Source: Methanosarcinaceae archaeon UBA470 (GTDB lineage Archaea > Halobacteriota > Methanosarcinia > Methanosarcinales > Methanosarcinaceae). Taken from it: a DNA stretch of 9,061 bases. The notes beneath the pieces were generated by a model that ran no database searches, was not told the origin of the DNA, and saw only the letters and a program-made list of their open reading frames with translations. The stretch spans positions 383-9,443 of the forward strand of contig DAKU01000133.1 of NCBI GenBank assembly GCA_002508425.1, given 5' to 3'. The position numbers and the translations under genes were made by a program. Of this stretch, positions 1 to 6,112 are shown piece after piece; the stretch's first letter is position 1, and the number at the start of each line of letters is the position of its first letter.

Positions 1-500
1 TGCACAACATTGTTTTTGATAATATTACTTTTTAGGACAGCTTCAAGCCTGAAACCTGCTTTTTCAAGGACTCTTCTTGAAGCTGTATTTCTGGCAAAAG
101 GCTGTGCATAAACCCTAATAATGTCAAAGTTCTCGAACAAGTACTGTGTCATGTACCTGACCACCTTTGGCATGAGCCCCTTTCCCCAATACTCTTCAGC
201 CAGAAAATAACCGAGTTCTGCATTCTTGCGTTGTACATCTTCCTTAAAGTACGCAGCTATGCTCCCTACGATAACACCATTTATTACAATAGCGAATGCT
301 CTGGAAATATTTTCACTCTGCCTACATAGGTGAATGAATTTCCTGGCATCGTCAATAGAATATGGATTCGGAAAACCATCCCTTAAATTATCGGCTATTT
401 TTTTATTGTTCGCAATAACTGCAAGCATCTCTGCATCTCCATCTTCCCATGACCTTAAAGTGAAATCATCAGTAACTATTTCGATGTTGCTTTTTTTCAT
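1..500 (-). CDS. GNAT-family N-acetyltransferase, RimJ/RimL-like (3' end outside window)
   Basis: This frame is open from the ATG at 498-500 to the left edge, giving 166 residues without a stop. The protein reads as an acetyl-CoA dependent N-acetyltransferase of the RimJ/RimL type. An N-terminal strand, FTLRSW (13-18), is followed by helices and by VINGVIVGSIAAYF (72-85). The acetyl-CoA loop region is ELGYFLAEEYWGKGLMPKV (95-113), and the typical closing motif RNTASRRVLEKAGF lies at 137-150. Family members are usually about 170-190 residues, so probably only some 10-20 residues are missing. The start is supported by a GGAGGG Shine-Dalgarno site at 508-513. The gene begins 42 nt after the stop of the small membrane protein gene on the same strand and may be the last member of the copper transcription unit. 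Its substrate (ribosomal protein, small amine or antibiotic) cannot be told from sequence. The family is clear; the function is not. Confidence 0.9.
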   Translation of the reverse strand, partial: MKKSNIEIVTDDFTLRSWEDGDAEMLAVIANNKKIADNLRDGFPNPYSIDDARKFIHLCRQSENISRAFAIVINGVIVGSIAAYFKEDVQRKNAELGYFLAEEYWGKGLMPKVVRYMTQYLFENFDIIRVYAQPFARNTASRRVLEKAGFRLEAVLKSNIIKNNVV

Positions 501-542
501 GAGGACTCCCTCCAAAAAAGTAAATATGCATTATTTTGAGGG

Positions 543-773
543 TCAACGTATCTTTTTCTCAATAATATCCGGCCACAAAGAAGCTGATACGATCATGCTC
601 AAAATAAATACAAACACCATACCTGCAATGATATCCACCTGACTGTACAGTGGCACAGTCCTGGAACTATTCATCATCACAGCAAGTCCAGCAAAAATGA
701 TCATAAGCAAAAGTGAAGAAAGGATGCTGGCAAAAAGTGAGTATTTTCCTTTATTGTTTGAACTTTTATCCAT
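543..773 (-). CDS. Small membrane protein with two predicted helices, downstream of copA
   Basis: I do not recognise this 76-residue protein as a named family. It has a short polar, lysine-containing N-terminus, a hydrophobic segment at about 13-36 (rich in L, I, M, F), a polar loop (about 37-48, with SSRTVPLYSQ) and a second hydrophobic segment at about 49-69. It ends EKKIR. Positive charge at both ends suggests a hairpin with both termini in the cytoplasm. The frame extends up to a GTG at 783-785, but the Shine-Dalgarno AAGGTGAT at 781-788 covers that region, so I place the start at the ATG at 771-773, 7 nt after it. That ribosome site uses the last two bases of the copA stop codon, so translation is probably coupled to copA. 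Position suggests an accessory to copper export or membrane stress, but no cysteine, histidine or methionine-cluster metal motif is present. The role is unknown. Confidence 0.75.
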   Translation of the reverse strand: MDKSSNNKGKYSLFASILSSLLLMIIFAGLAVMMNSSRTVPLYSQVDIIAGMVFVFILSMIVSASLWPDIIEKKIR

Positions 774-780
774 ACCAATC

Positions 781-788
781 ATCACCTT
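781..788 (-). promoter_or_regulatory. Shine-Dalgarno site overlapping the copA stop codon
   Basis: On the minus strand AAGGTGAT, complementary to the archaeal 16S rRNA 3' end, begins within the TAA stop of copA (787-789) and lies 7 nt before the ATG at 771-773. It decides the start of the small membrane protein and argues for translational coupling to copA. Confidence 0.7.
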
Positions 789-3549
789 ATTTTATCCGGC
801 TCCTTTTCATCAGCAGTGAGTTCGTTGTGACAGATACCGAACTCATAGCCATGAAAGCTGCAGCAAGTTCAGGAGTAATCAGTATCTTGTGAAACAACGG
901 GAATAGAACTCCAGCAGCAATGGGTATGCCTATACTGTTATATCCGAAAGCCCAGAACAGGTTCTGCTTGATCTTGTTCATGGTAAGCTTGCTAAGAGTA
1001 ATTGAAGCCACCACATCCCTAAGGTCATTTTTGATGAGCACGATACCTGCCGATTCCATGGCAATGTCTGTACCTGCACCCATAGCAATGCCGATATCAG
1101 CCTGGGTCAGCGCAGGTGCATCGTTGATACCATCACCTACCATGGCAACAATGCGTCCTTCTTCCTGCAGTTTCTTTATCTCGGAAGCTTTGTCCTCAGG
1201 CAGCACTTCAGCAAGTACCCTATCAATCCCTGCTTCTTTTGCAATTGCTTCAGCGGTCCTCCGGTTGTCTCCGGTGAGCATCACAACTTCGATTCCCATT
1301 TTCCGGATTTTCTGAACGGCCTCTTTTGAGTTCTCCTTGATAGTGTCCGCAACGGCAACGATCCCGATAGCCGTTCTTTCCTTTGCAACTATCATGGCAG
1401 TTTTACCCTCGGCTTCAAGTTTTTCCATATCTGTATTGATGGAAGAGATCTCAACACCATTGTCTTTCATTAACCTGCGGGTTCCAAGCAACACTGTACT
1501 GCCATTTATTATAGCCTCGATGCCTTGTCCTGCAATCGATCTGAAATTCTCCGTATTTCCAATTTCCAGCTGCTTCTCTTGAGCTGCCCTGACAATAGCC
1601 TCACCAAGAGGATGCTCCGATCCCTTCTCGGCAGTTGCTGCAATTACAAGCACTTCATTCTCATTATGGCCTGCAGTAAGTACAATATCCCTAAGCTCAG
1701 GTTTACCTTTTGTGAGTGTGCCGGTCTTGTCAAAAACAATGGTATTTACTTTCTGGGTAAGTTCCAGAGCTTCTCCACCCTTGATAAGAATACCATTCTC
1801 TGCGCCTTTGCCCGTACCCACCATGATCGCTGCAGGCGTGGCAAGCCCCACGGCACAGGGACAGGATATGACCAGCACTGTGATGGAAATAAGCAATGCA
1901 AAGAGGAAAGGACTTGTTATACCGGAAACAGAAGTTACGTCATATCTTTCGTATCCGATAAAGAACCAGAAGAAGAAAGCTGCAAGAGCAATGATATGCA
2001 CAGCCAGGATGAAATTTCCTGCCACTACATCAGCGATCCGCTGGATGGGAGCCTTTGATGTCTGGGCGTTCTCAACCAGCTCGATGATCTGTGCTAAGGC
2101 AGTGTCAGCACCAACCTTTGTAGCCCTGAACTGCAGGTAACCACTTTTATTGATGGTGGCTCCGATGACAGTATCTCCAGCTGCTTTCTCCACAGGGATG
2201 CTCTCCCCGGTTATCATGGATTCATCGACAGCTGATCCTCCCTGTACTACTACACCATCCACCGGCAGTTTTTCTCCGGGTCTGACCACCACTATGTCTC
2301 CTACCTGCACATCTTCCACAGGGACTTCCTTCTCTTCTTCTCCAACAAGTACACGTGCAGTCTTAGCCTGCAAGCCGATGAGTTTCTTAATGGATTCAGA
2401 TGTCCTGCCCTTTGCCCTGGCTTCCAGATACCTTCCCAGTACAATGAAAGCGATTAGCATGACCGCCGTATCATAATACATGTGGTGGTAACCAGGTCCC
2501 AGATCAAGGAACGAGGATGCCACACTGATCACATAGGCTGCTCCGGTACCAGTGGCGATGAGCAAATTCATGTCTGTAACTCCGTGTTTCAGACCTTTGT
2601 AGGTACCTTCGAAGAATTGCCTGCCCGGAAATATCATTACTATTGTGGTGAGCAGAAACAGCACGATGCCATTTGTCAGGATATCCGGCACAAAGGATAA
2701 CAGCTGCGGGAATCCCATTTTCATGCTTCCAAGCATAACCGGGATGACCATACCGCCAGCTATAAGCAGATTTCTTTTCTGCTGCCTGATTTCTTCTTCC
2801 CTTTCCTTACGTTCCCTGTCTTCCAAAGCTTTCCTGTCCATATCCAGGGATGCTTTGTATCCGATGCCATCCACAGCTGCTTTCATCTGTTCGGGGGAAA
2901 CCAGCGATGAGTTGTATTCCACATGGGCCTTCCCAAGAGAGACATTCACGCTTACGGAATCCACGCCATCGAGCTTTTTGAGCACCTTCTCCACGTTCAG
3001 GGCGCATGAAGCACATTTCATGCCATCTATCTTAAAGCTCAGGCTATCCCTTACAACTTTGTATCCAATGGATTCGATGACATCTTCTATCTCTTTCAGA
3101 CCCACAAGTGCAGGATCATACGAAACATAAGCCCTTGCCATTGGCAAATTCACAGAAGCAGAAGCCACACCCTCCAGCTTTTTGAGGGCCCGTTCGATGT
3201 TAAGAGCACAGGCAGAGCATTGCATCCCTGATACTTTAAGAGTGATGTCTTCAAGTTTACCCGGCTCGATCTTTTTTATATCCTTTTCGTCTTCTTCAGG
3301 TATGGGCAAAGGACATGCCTGCTGCTCATCAACTGTAGAAAATTCCTCGCCAGTCTCATAACCTGCCGCCACCACTGCTTGCTTTATGATCCCAAGGTCA
3401 GTTTTTGCCGGGTCAAAGTCAACTGTAGCACTTTCATCTTCAAGTTGTACTTCTACTGAATTGACCCCGGCTACCTTGGAAACTGCCTCTGTCACACGCT
3501 TATGACAGTGCATACAGGTCATGCCGTAAACTTTGAATTTGGTTTTCAT
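787..3549 (-). CDS. copA: Cu+-exporting P1B-1-type ATPase with three N-terminal HMA domains
   Basis: This 920-residue membrane ATPase exports cytoplasmic Cu+ at the cost of ATP. Three heavy-metal-associated domains come first: about 3-66 (CMHC at 12-15), 101-166 (CSAC at 111-114) and 171-234 (CASC at 179-182). The transmembrane core follows from about 260. The actuator motif TGES is at 447-450, and the membrane copper site CPC at 563-565 lies in VISCPCAVGLATP. The phosphorylated aspartate is D607 in DKTGT, SEHPLG is at 644-649, TGDN at 759-762 and GDGIND at 805-810. The helix 7/8 motifs YN (870-871) and MSS (902-904) define the Cu+ (P1B-1) subgroup. All catalytic residues are present. At 920 residues it is longer than two-HMA bacterial CopA because of the extra HMA domain and an acidic linker (about 68-100). 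It starts 20 nt after copZ, preceded by a weak AAGGT site, so the two are almost certainly one operon. Silver transport is also possible. Confidence 0.97.
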   Translation of the reverse strand: MKTKFKVYGMTCMHCHKRVTEAVSKVAGVNSVEVQLEDESATVDFDPAKTDLGIIKQAVVAAGYETGEEFSTVDEQQACPLPIPEEDEKDIKKIEPGKLEDITLKVSGMQCSACALNIERALKKLEGVASASVNLPMARAYVSYDPALVGLKEIEDVIESIGYKVVRDSLSFKIDGMKCASCALNVEKVLKKLDGVDSVSVNVSLGKAHVEYNSSLVSPEQMKAAVDGIGYKASLDMDRKALEDRERKEREEEIRQQKRNLLIAGGMVIPVMLGSMKMGFPQLLSFVPDILTNGIVLFLLTTIVMIFPGRQFFEGTYKGLKHGVTDMNLLIATGTGAAYVISVASSFLDLGPGYHHMYYDTAVMLIAFIVLGRYLEARAKGRTSESIKKLIGLQAKTARVLVGEEEKEVPVEDVQVGDIVVVRPGEKLPVDGVVVQGGSAVDESMITGESIPVEKAAGDTVIGATINKSGYLQFRATKVGADTALAQIIELVENAQTSKAPIQRIADVVAGNFILAVHIIALAAFFFWFFIGYERYDVTSVSGITSPFLFALLISITVLVISCPCAVGLATPAAIMVGTGKGAENGILIKGGEALELTQKVNTIVFDKTGTLTKGKPELRDIVLTAGHNENEVLVIAATAEKGSEHPLGEAIVRAAQEKQLEIGNTENFRSIAGQGIEAIINGSTVLLGTRRLMKDNGVEISSINTDMEKLEAEGKTAMIVAKERTAIGIVAVADTIKENSKEAVQKIRKMGIEVVMLTGDNRRTAEAIAKEAGIDRVLAEVLPEDKASEIKKLQEEGRIVAMVGDGINDAPALTQADIGIAMGAGTDIAMESAGIVLIKNDLRDVVASITLSKLTMNKIKQNLFWAFGYNSIGIPIAAGVLFPLFHKILITPELAAAFMAMSSVSVTTNSLLMKRSRIK

Positions 3550-3569
3550 GCAACCTTATGTTAGACATA

Positions 3570-3779
3570 TTAAGCTACAACTTCATATCCTGCGTCTGTA
3601 ACAGCCTTTTTGATCTTGTTGATGTCAGTGATAGCAGGATCATACTCTACAGTTGCCTGCTTATTTCCGAGGTCAACTTTTACGCTTTTTACTCCTGTAA
3701 TTGCCTTTATAGCCTTCTCAACAGTTGACTGACAGTGTCCGCACATCATTCCCCTTATGTTGATTACTTCTTGTGCCAT
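3570..3779 (-). CDS. copZ: CopZ-like copper chaperone, single HMA domain
   Basis: This 69-residue cytoplasmic protein is one HMA domain with the metal-binding motif GMMCGHC (cysteines 13 and 16). It continues with the usual pattern GVKSVKVDL...ATVEYDP and ends DAGYEVV. Proteins of this kind bind one Cu+ through the two cysteines and hand it to the HMA domains or membrane entry site of CopA. The histidine between the cysteines (CGHC) occurs in many single-domain chaperones. The ATG at 3777-3779 follows a GGTGAT site (3783-3788) with a short 3-nt spacer. The gene is the first of the copper unit, 20 nt ahead of copA, with a 110-nt upstream gap that should hold the promoter. Its residues 46-66 resemble the first HMA domain of the CopA next door more than that protein's other two. 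The metal could in principle be another soft ion, but the CopA partner favours copper. Confidence 0.93.
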   Translation of the reverse strand: MAQEVINIRGMMCGHCQSTVEKAIKAITGVKSVKVDLGNKQATVEYDPAITDINKIKKAVTDAGYEVVA

Positions 3780-3782
3780 GAT

Positions 3783-3788
3783 ATCACC
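3783..3788 (-). promoter_or_regulatory. Shine-Dalgarno site of copZ
   Basis: GGTGAT on the minus strand lies 3 nt before the copZ ATG (3777-3779). The spacer is short, but the match to the archaeal anti-Shine-Dalgarno sequence is good and no better start lies nearby. Confidence 0.6.
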
Positions 3789-3806
3789 AATTTTGTTATT
3801 CGTGAT

Positions 3807-3816
3807 CCATTAATGG
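3807..3816. promoter_or_regulatory. Candidate operator: perfect palindrome in the copZ leader
   Basis: CCATTAATGG is a perfect 10-bp palindrome located 28-37 nt before the copZ start codon. If the TATA-like box at 3831-3838 is used, transcription would begin almost exactly here, so a protein bound to it could block initiation. A palindrome this short can arise by chance, and no regulator gene is visible in the window. Confidence 0.3.
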
Positions 3817-3830
3817 TTTGGTTGGCTGAC

Positions 3831-3838
3831 TATAATAT
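3831..3838 (-). promoter_or_regulatory. Putative TATA box for the copZ-copA unit
   Basis: Read on the minus strand, the sequence around 3831-3841 is AGGATATTATA, a fair archaeal TATA-like element in the 110-nt gap between copZ and the EFR1 gene. A start site about 25 nt downstream (near 3807) would give a leader of about 28 nt containing the GGTGAT site. The match is imperfect and no start site is known. Confidence 0.4.
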
Positions 3839-3849
3839 CCTTATGCAAG

Positions 3850-3861
3850 TACATTAGTGTA
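3850..3861. promoter_or_regulatory. Candidate operator: TACA-N4-TGTA dyad upstream of copZ
   Basis: TACATTAGTGTA has inverted half-sites TACA and TGTA separated by 4 nt. It lies just upstream of the presumed TATA box of the copper operon. TACA/TGTA half-sites are typical of CopY/BlaI-type repressors, though CopY boxes usually have a 2-nt spacer. The arms do not extend beyond four bases, so this is only suggestive. Confidence 0.25.
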
Positions 3862-3889
3862 AGTTTCTCATTTACTGGATACTGTTAAA

Positions 3890-4792
3890 TCAATCTTCAA
3901 GCAAATATTTCTTTACTCCCTTCCAGATGTATCCTTTCGCTAGATCTTCTACCGCAGCTGGTTGAATACCATGCATTCTTTTTTCAAGAGCTTTCAGATC
4001 GTACCCTTCTTTCAGGATGATGAATTTGAGAGTTCTTGCCTCAATAGCTTGTTTGGGACAGCCGTAAATGCATTTCAAGCAAAGGATACATCTCTCTCCA
4101 AACACCGGTTTGTTATCCAGCATTGTGATGTTATTTGCTGAGCAGTTCTTTACACACCAGCCACAGCTATTGCATTTTACATTTACCCGGAGATTCCTGC
4201 CAAAGAATCTTGCTCCGGTTTTTTCCATTTCTCCAATTCTGGAGAAAACACGGTCTATAGACTTTGGTCTGGTTCTGCGTACAACTCCTTGTAAAAGGTC
4301 ATCAACAATACGCTCTACCTTCGATGACAATATATTAAGTAACCTGATAGCCAGTCCATCATCTGTTTTCATGACCCAGTTCGAAGGCATGACTATCATT
4401 TTTTCATAAACTACTCTGTAATTTTTCCTTTCCAGCCTGCGTATGGAACTTAAGCGACATGCTGTGTTTGGTGTAATCTCTCCACCCCCGGAGACGGATA
4501 TCACTGCTGTGGGAATTTCCCTCTTACCAGAAAGACTGTCAATCCACTGATATACGATTCTTGGAGCATTGAATGCATGCACGGCATACAGCAATATCAG
4601 TAGATCCTCCTTTTCATCAGAGCAAATGTTTCCTTGCTTAATCTCGGACTTTATAACAGATATACCACGCTTAGTCAGTTCACTTTCAAAAGCATCAGCA
4701 ACCCTGGCCGTGCTTCCAGTGCCGGAAAAATATATGATTTTTACTGTATTGATATGGGGTGATGGAGTCATAGCAGGGTTCCCTGGGGACAT
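3890..4792 (-). CDS. EFR1-type flavodoxin/ferredoxin fusion protein with two [4Fe-4S] motifs
   Basis: The 300-residue protein joins an N-terminal flavodoxin-like domain to a C-terminal ferredoxin domain, the architecture called EFR1 family ferredoxin. The FMN phosphate-binding loop is YFSGTGSTA (about 21-29). SVSGGGE (about 100-106) fits the second flavin loop. Two iron-sulphur motifs follow: CNSCGWCVKNC (cysteines 207, 210, 213, 217) and CILCLKCIYGCP (235, 238, 241, 245). They predict two [4Fe-4S] clusters and hence cytoplasmic electron transfer between flavin and clusters; the partner is unknown. The frame extends to a GTG at 4802-4804, but the Shine-Dalgarno AAGGTG (4802-4807) overlaps that codon, so I choose the ATG at 4790-4792. 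A further ATG at 4769-4771 has no ribosome site. The gene lies 43 nt behind the Mrr-like gene on the same strand and may be co-transcribed with it. The fold is certain, the substrate unknown. Confidence 0.9.
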   Translation of the reverse strand: MSPGNPAMTPSPHINTVKIIYFSGTGSTARVADAFESELTKRGISVIKSEIKQGNICSDEKEDLLILLYAVHAFNAPRIVYQWIDSLSGKREIPTAVISVSGGGEITPNTACRLSSIRRLERKNYRVVYEKMIVMPSNWVMKTDDGLAIRLLNILSSKVERIVDDLLQGVVRRTRPKSIDRVFSRIGEMEKTGARFFGRNLRVNVKCNSCGWCVKNCSANNITMLDNKPVFGERCILCLKCIYGCPKQAIEARTLKFIILKEGYDLKALEKRMHGIQPAAVEDLAKGYIWKGVKKYLLED

Positions 4793-4801
4793 AAATATCA
4801 A

Positions 4802-4807
4802 CACCTT
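4802..4807 (-). promoter_or_regulatory. Shine-Dalgarno site deciding the EFR1 gene start
   Basis: AAGGTG on the minus strand lies 9 nt before the ATG at 4790-4792. It contains the GTG that an ORF finder would take as the start, so the protein should begin four codons later than the longest frame. Confidence 0.65.
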
Positions 4808-4835
4808 AATCTCAAAATAATCTCAATATGTAAAT

Positions 4836-5867
4836 TCAACTTACTCTGATAGCTGCTTCTATAGCTTCCTTCCACAATACAAGATCTCCACAATTAAGTT
4901 CAATGCGGGTATTTTCGTTCATATTTCCATTAAGTACAAGCTTACTTCGGCCTAAAATCCCTCCTCCTTTTATCTCAGTGCCTAGCGTATGTTTCAAGCT
5001 TATTTCCCTTGAAACGCCTGAATACTGATTTTTTGATATTCTCTTATTTGTAAGCACTATGAACTCATCTTTTGTTCTCTCAAACTTTAGCAGGTGCTCC
5101 CCTCGTATATATTCCTGCTGAAGGCATTGTAACATCTCTGCTGCCTGTTCTGGCTTTCTGGCCCGCATGCTCATTACCGTTATCTCTTTACCTCCCATCA
5201 CCAGGTAGAAAGATGGCATTTCCTGCGCCCAGCCCAGCATATCCTTAACTTCCAGTGAACACAGGACATCTCTTCTTTTAGATAGGAGATTAGTTGTGTT
5301 TTTTATCAAAAAGATACGTTTGTTGGTACAGGCCATTGAGCCTCTTTCACCCTTGAAGATAACTTCTGTCTCTCCAAGCATTTGTTCTCCCTGCTTGAGA
5401 ACAGTACCTTTAATGTTCACGAATTCCTGATTTTCAGAAATTGAACGCTGCTGCGAATTTATATCTAAGTTTTCAGGCATGTAATGGCTCAACATCTTCA
5501 CAAGCAGCGGACCATCAAGAAGTTTCACATTGTGCTCTAAGGCTTCTTTTTGCGCCTCCTTCGTAAAACCTGAAGTAGTGGCTATGATAACTCCATCAAC
5601 ATTATCCCTGTAGCGCAAACTGCTGTATTCTCTTATCTCCTTAACGCCCACTGGTTCAGAATAGCGCTTGGCCTGTACGATCCAAGTATGGGATAGGCCA
5701 AAGTTCTCGATGGATATCAAAATATCCACTCCCATATCCCTTGACTTCTGGGTGACTTCTGATGTGTATCCCATCTTTATGAATAGCCGGCCAAGAAGTT
5801 CTTCAAACTCATAGGGGTCCAGCCCTAGCAACCTTTCAATTGTCCAGGTGTTCATATAACAAACCAT
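4836..5867 (-). CDS. Mrr-type PD-(D/E)xK nuclease-fold protein with C-terminal region resembling two PH-like domains
   Basis: The N-terminal ~125 residues match the Mrr/restriction endonuclease type IV fold: FEELLGRLFIKMGY (21-34), then RDMGVDILI (43-51) with D48, then WIVQAKRY (62-69) with Q65 and K67, then the closing DGVIIATTSGFTKEA (91-105). D48, Q65 and K67 make the D...QxK active-site signature, so the DNase site looks intact, although the usual D-G-G-I-D is D-M-G-V-D here. Two segments follow that look like copies of a bacterial PH-like domain: about 153-250 with ACTNKRIFLIK, and about 255-341 with VLTNKRI. I see no membrane segment. Such enzymes usually cut modified or foreign DNA; the PH-like part may bind a ligand or partner (inference). 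The ATG at 5865-5867 is taken as start; ATG 5853-5855 is equally possible, and neither has a clear Shine-Dalgarno site. It is 343 residues and faces the thioredoxin operon divergently. Confidence 0.85.
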   Translation of the reverse strand: MVCYMNTWTIERLLGLDPYEFEELLGRLFIKMGYTSEVTQKSRDMGVDILISIENFGLSHTWIVQAKRYSEPVGVKEIREYSSLRYRDNVDGVIIATTSGFTKEAQKEALEHNVKLLDGPLLVKMLSHYMPENLDINSQQRSISENQEFVNIKGTVLKQGEQMLGETEVIFKGERGSMACTNKRIFLIKNTTNLLSKRRDVLCSLEVKDMLGWAQEMPSFYLVMGGKEITVMSMRARKPEQAAEMLQCLQQEYIRGEHLLKFERTKDEFIVLTNKRISKNQYSGVSREISLKHTLGTEIKGGGILGRSKLVLNGNMNENTRIELNCGDLVLWKEAIEAAIRVS

Positions 5868-5893
5868 CTAGTAGATCAATAGAACATAAATAT

Positions 5894-5919
5894 GGAAGTA
5901 TGTAATTCTCATTACTTCC
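5894..5919. repeat. Inverted repeat in the leader region of the Mrr-like gene
   Basis: GGAAGTA (5894-5900) and TACTTCC (5913-5919) are perfect 7-bp inverted arms around a 12-nt centre. A second small dyad, GTAAT/ATTAC (5902-5906 and 5911-5915), overlaps it. The element lies between the TATA-like box at 5925-5933 and the gene start, about where transcription would begin, so it could be an operator or a leader hairpin. Confidence 0.4.
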
Positions 5920-5924
5920 TTCTG

Positions 5925-5933
5925 ATTTATATT
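5925..5933 (-). promoter_or_regulatory. Putative TATA box of the Mrr-like gene
   Basis: On the minus strand AATATAAAT is a good A/T-rich TATA-like element; transcription would start near 5900-5905. A second candidate, ATATTTAT (5886-5893, minus), would place the start close to 5865 and give a leaderless message, which fits the lack of a Shine-Dalgarno site. The first element reads TTTATATT on the plus strand and could also serve rightward transcription. Confidence 0.4.
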
Positions 5934-5980
5934 CTTGCTTCGGTATAGTTATCTACCTGATATCAAGCAACACCATTTTT

Positions 5981-6013
5981 GTTTTGTATGATAATTGCAC
6001 AACCATACAAAAC
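5981..6013. promoter_or_regulatory. Perfect 10-bp inverted repeat (candidate operator) before the thioredoxin operon
   Basis: GTTTTGTATG (5981-5990) and CATACAAAAC (6004-6013) are exact reverse complements separated by 13 nt. The half-site centres are 23 bp apart, about two helical turns, which suits a dimeric DNA-binding protein. The right arm overlaps the presumed BRE/TATA element of the thioredoxin-marker 14 operon, so a bound protein could exclude TFB/TBP. As RNA it could form a hairpin, but no T-run follows and it lies upstream of the genes, so a terminator is unlikely. Confidence 0.6.
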
Positions 6014-6019
6014 TTTATT
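6008..6019 (+). promoter_or_regulatory. Putative BRE/TATA element of the thioredoxin-marker 14 operon
   Basis: CAAAACTTTATT resembles an archaeal BRE (purine/A-rich) followed by a TTTA-type TATA box. A start about 25 nt downstream (near 6040) would leave a leader of about 70 nt before the thioredoxin start at 6113. TTTATATT at 5926-5933 is an alternative box, further away. Confidence 0.45.
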
Positions 6020-6099
6020 TCCTAACATGTCATATTGATTATTGTTCCTCCTAATGAGCACTACAGGATTAGGCTTTTAATAAAATGGAACAATCATTT

Positions 6100-6107
6100 G
6101 AGGATGA
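6100..6107 (+). promoter_or_regulatory. Shine-Dalgarno site of the thioredoxin gene
   Basis: GAGGATGA lies upstream of two in-frame ATGs. The ATG at 6104-6106 is inside it and too close; the ATG at 6113-6115 is 9 nt after GAGG, so it decides the later start. Confidence 0.6.
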
Positions 6108-6112
6108 GTAAC

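Noticed and set aside
334..642. A 102-codon plus-strand open frame at the left end
   Set aside because: It overlaps two better supported minus-strand genes (the acetyltransferase and the small membrane protein) and has no ribosome site or family signature.
920..3130. Several plus-strand open frames of 70-180 codons opposite copA
   Set aside because: They lie wholly antisense to a highly conserved ATPase, lack ribosome sites and show low-complexity shadow composition (rich in S, P, M and I).
4775..4786. Small inverted repeat CAGGG-TT-CCCTG near the EFR1 gene start
   Set aside because: It lies inside the coding sequence and is short; it may slightly affect translation, but nothing further supports a role.
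4807..4826. Two copies of TAATCTCAA, 11 nt apart, between the Mrr-like and EFR1 genes
   Set aside because: It is a single 9-bp A/T-rich repeat, one copy of which overlaps the ribosome site region; too little to call an operator or a repeat array.
6035..6112. An N-terminal extension of the thioredoxin from a TTG codon at 6035
   Set aside because: It would translate the presumed promoter-proximal leader, has no ribosome site, and the GAGGATGA site points to the ATG at 6113.
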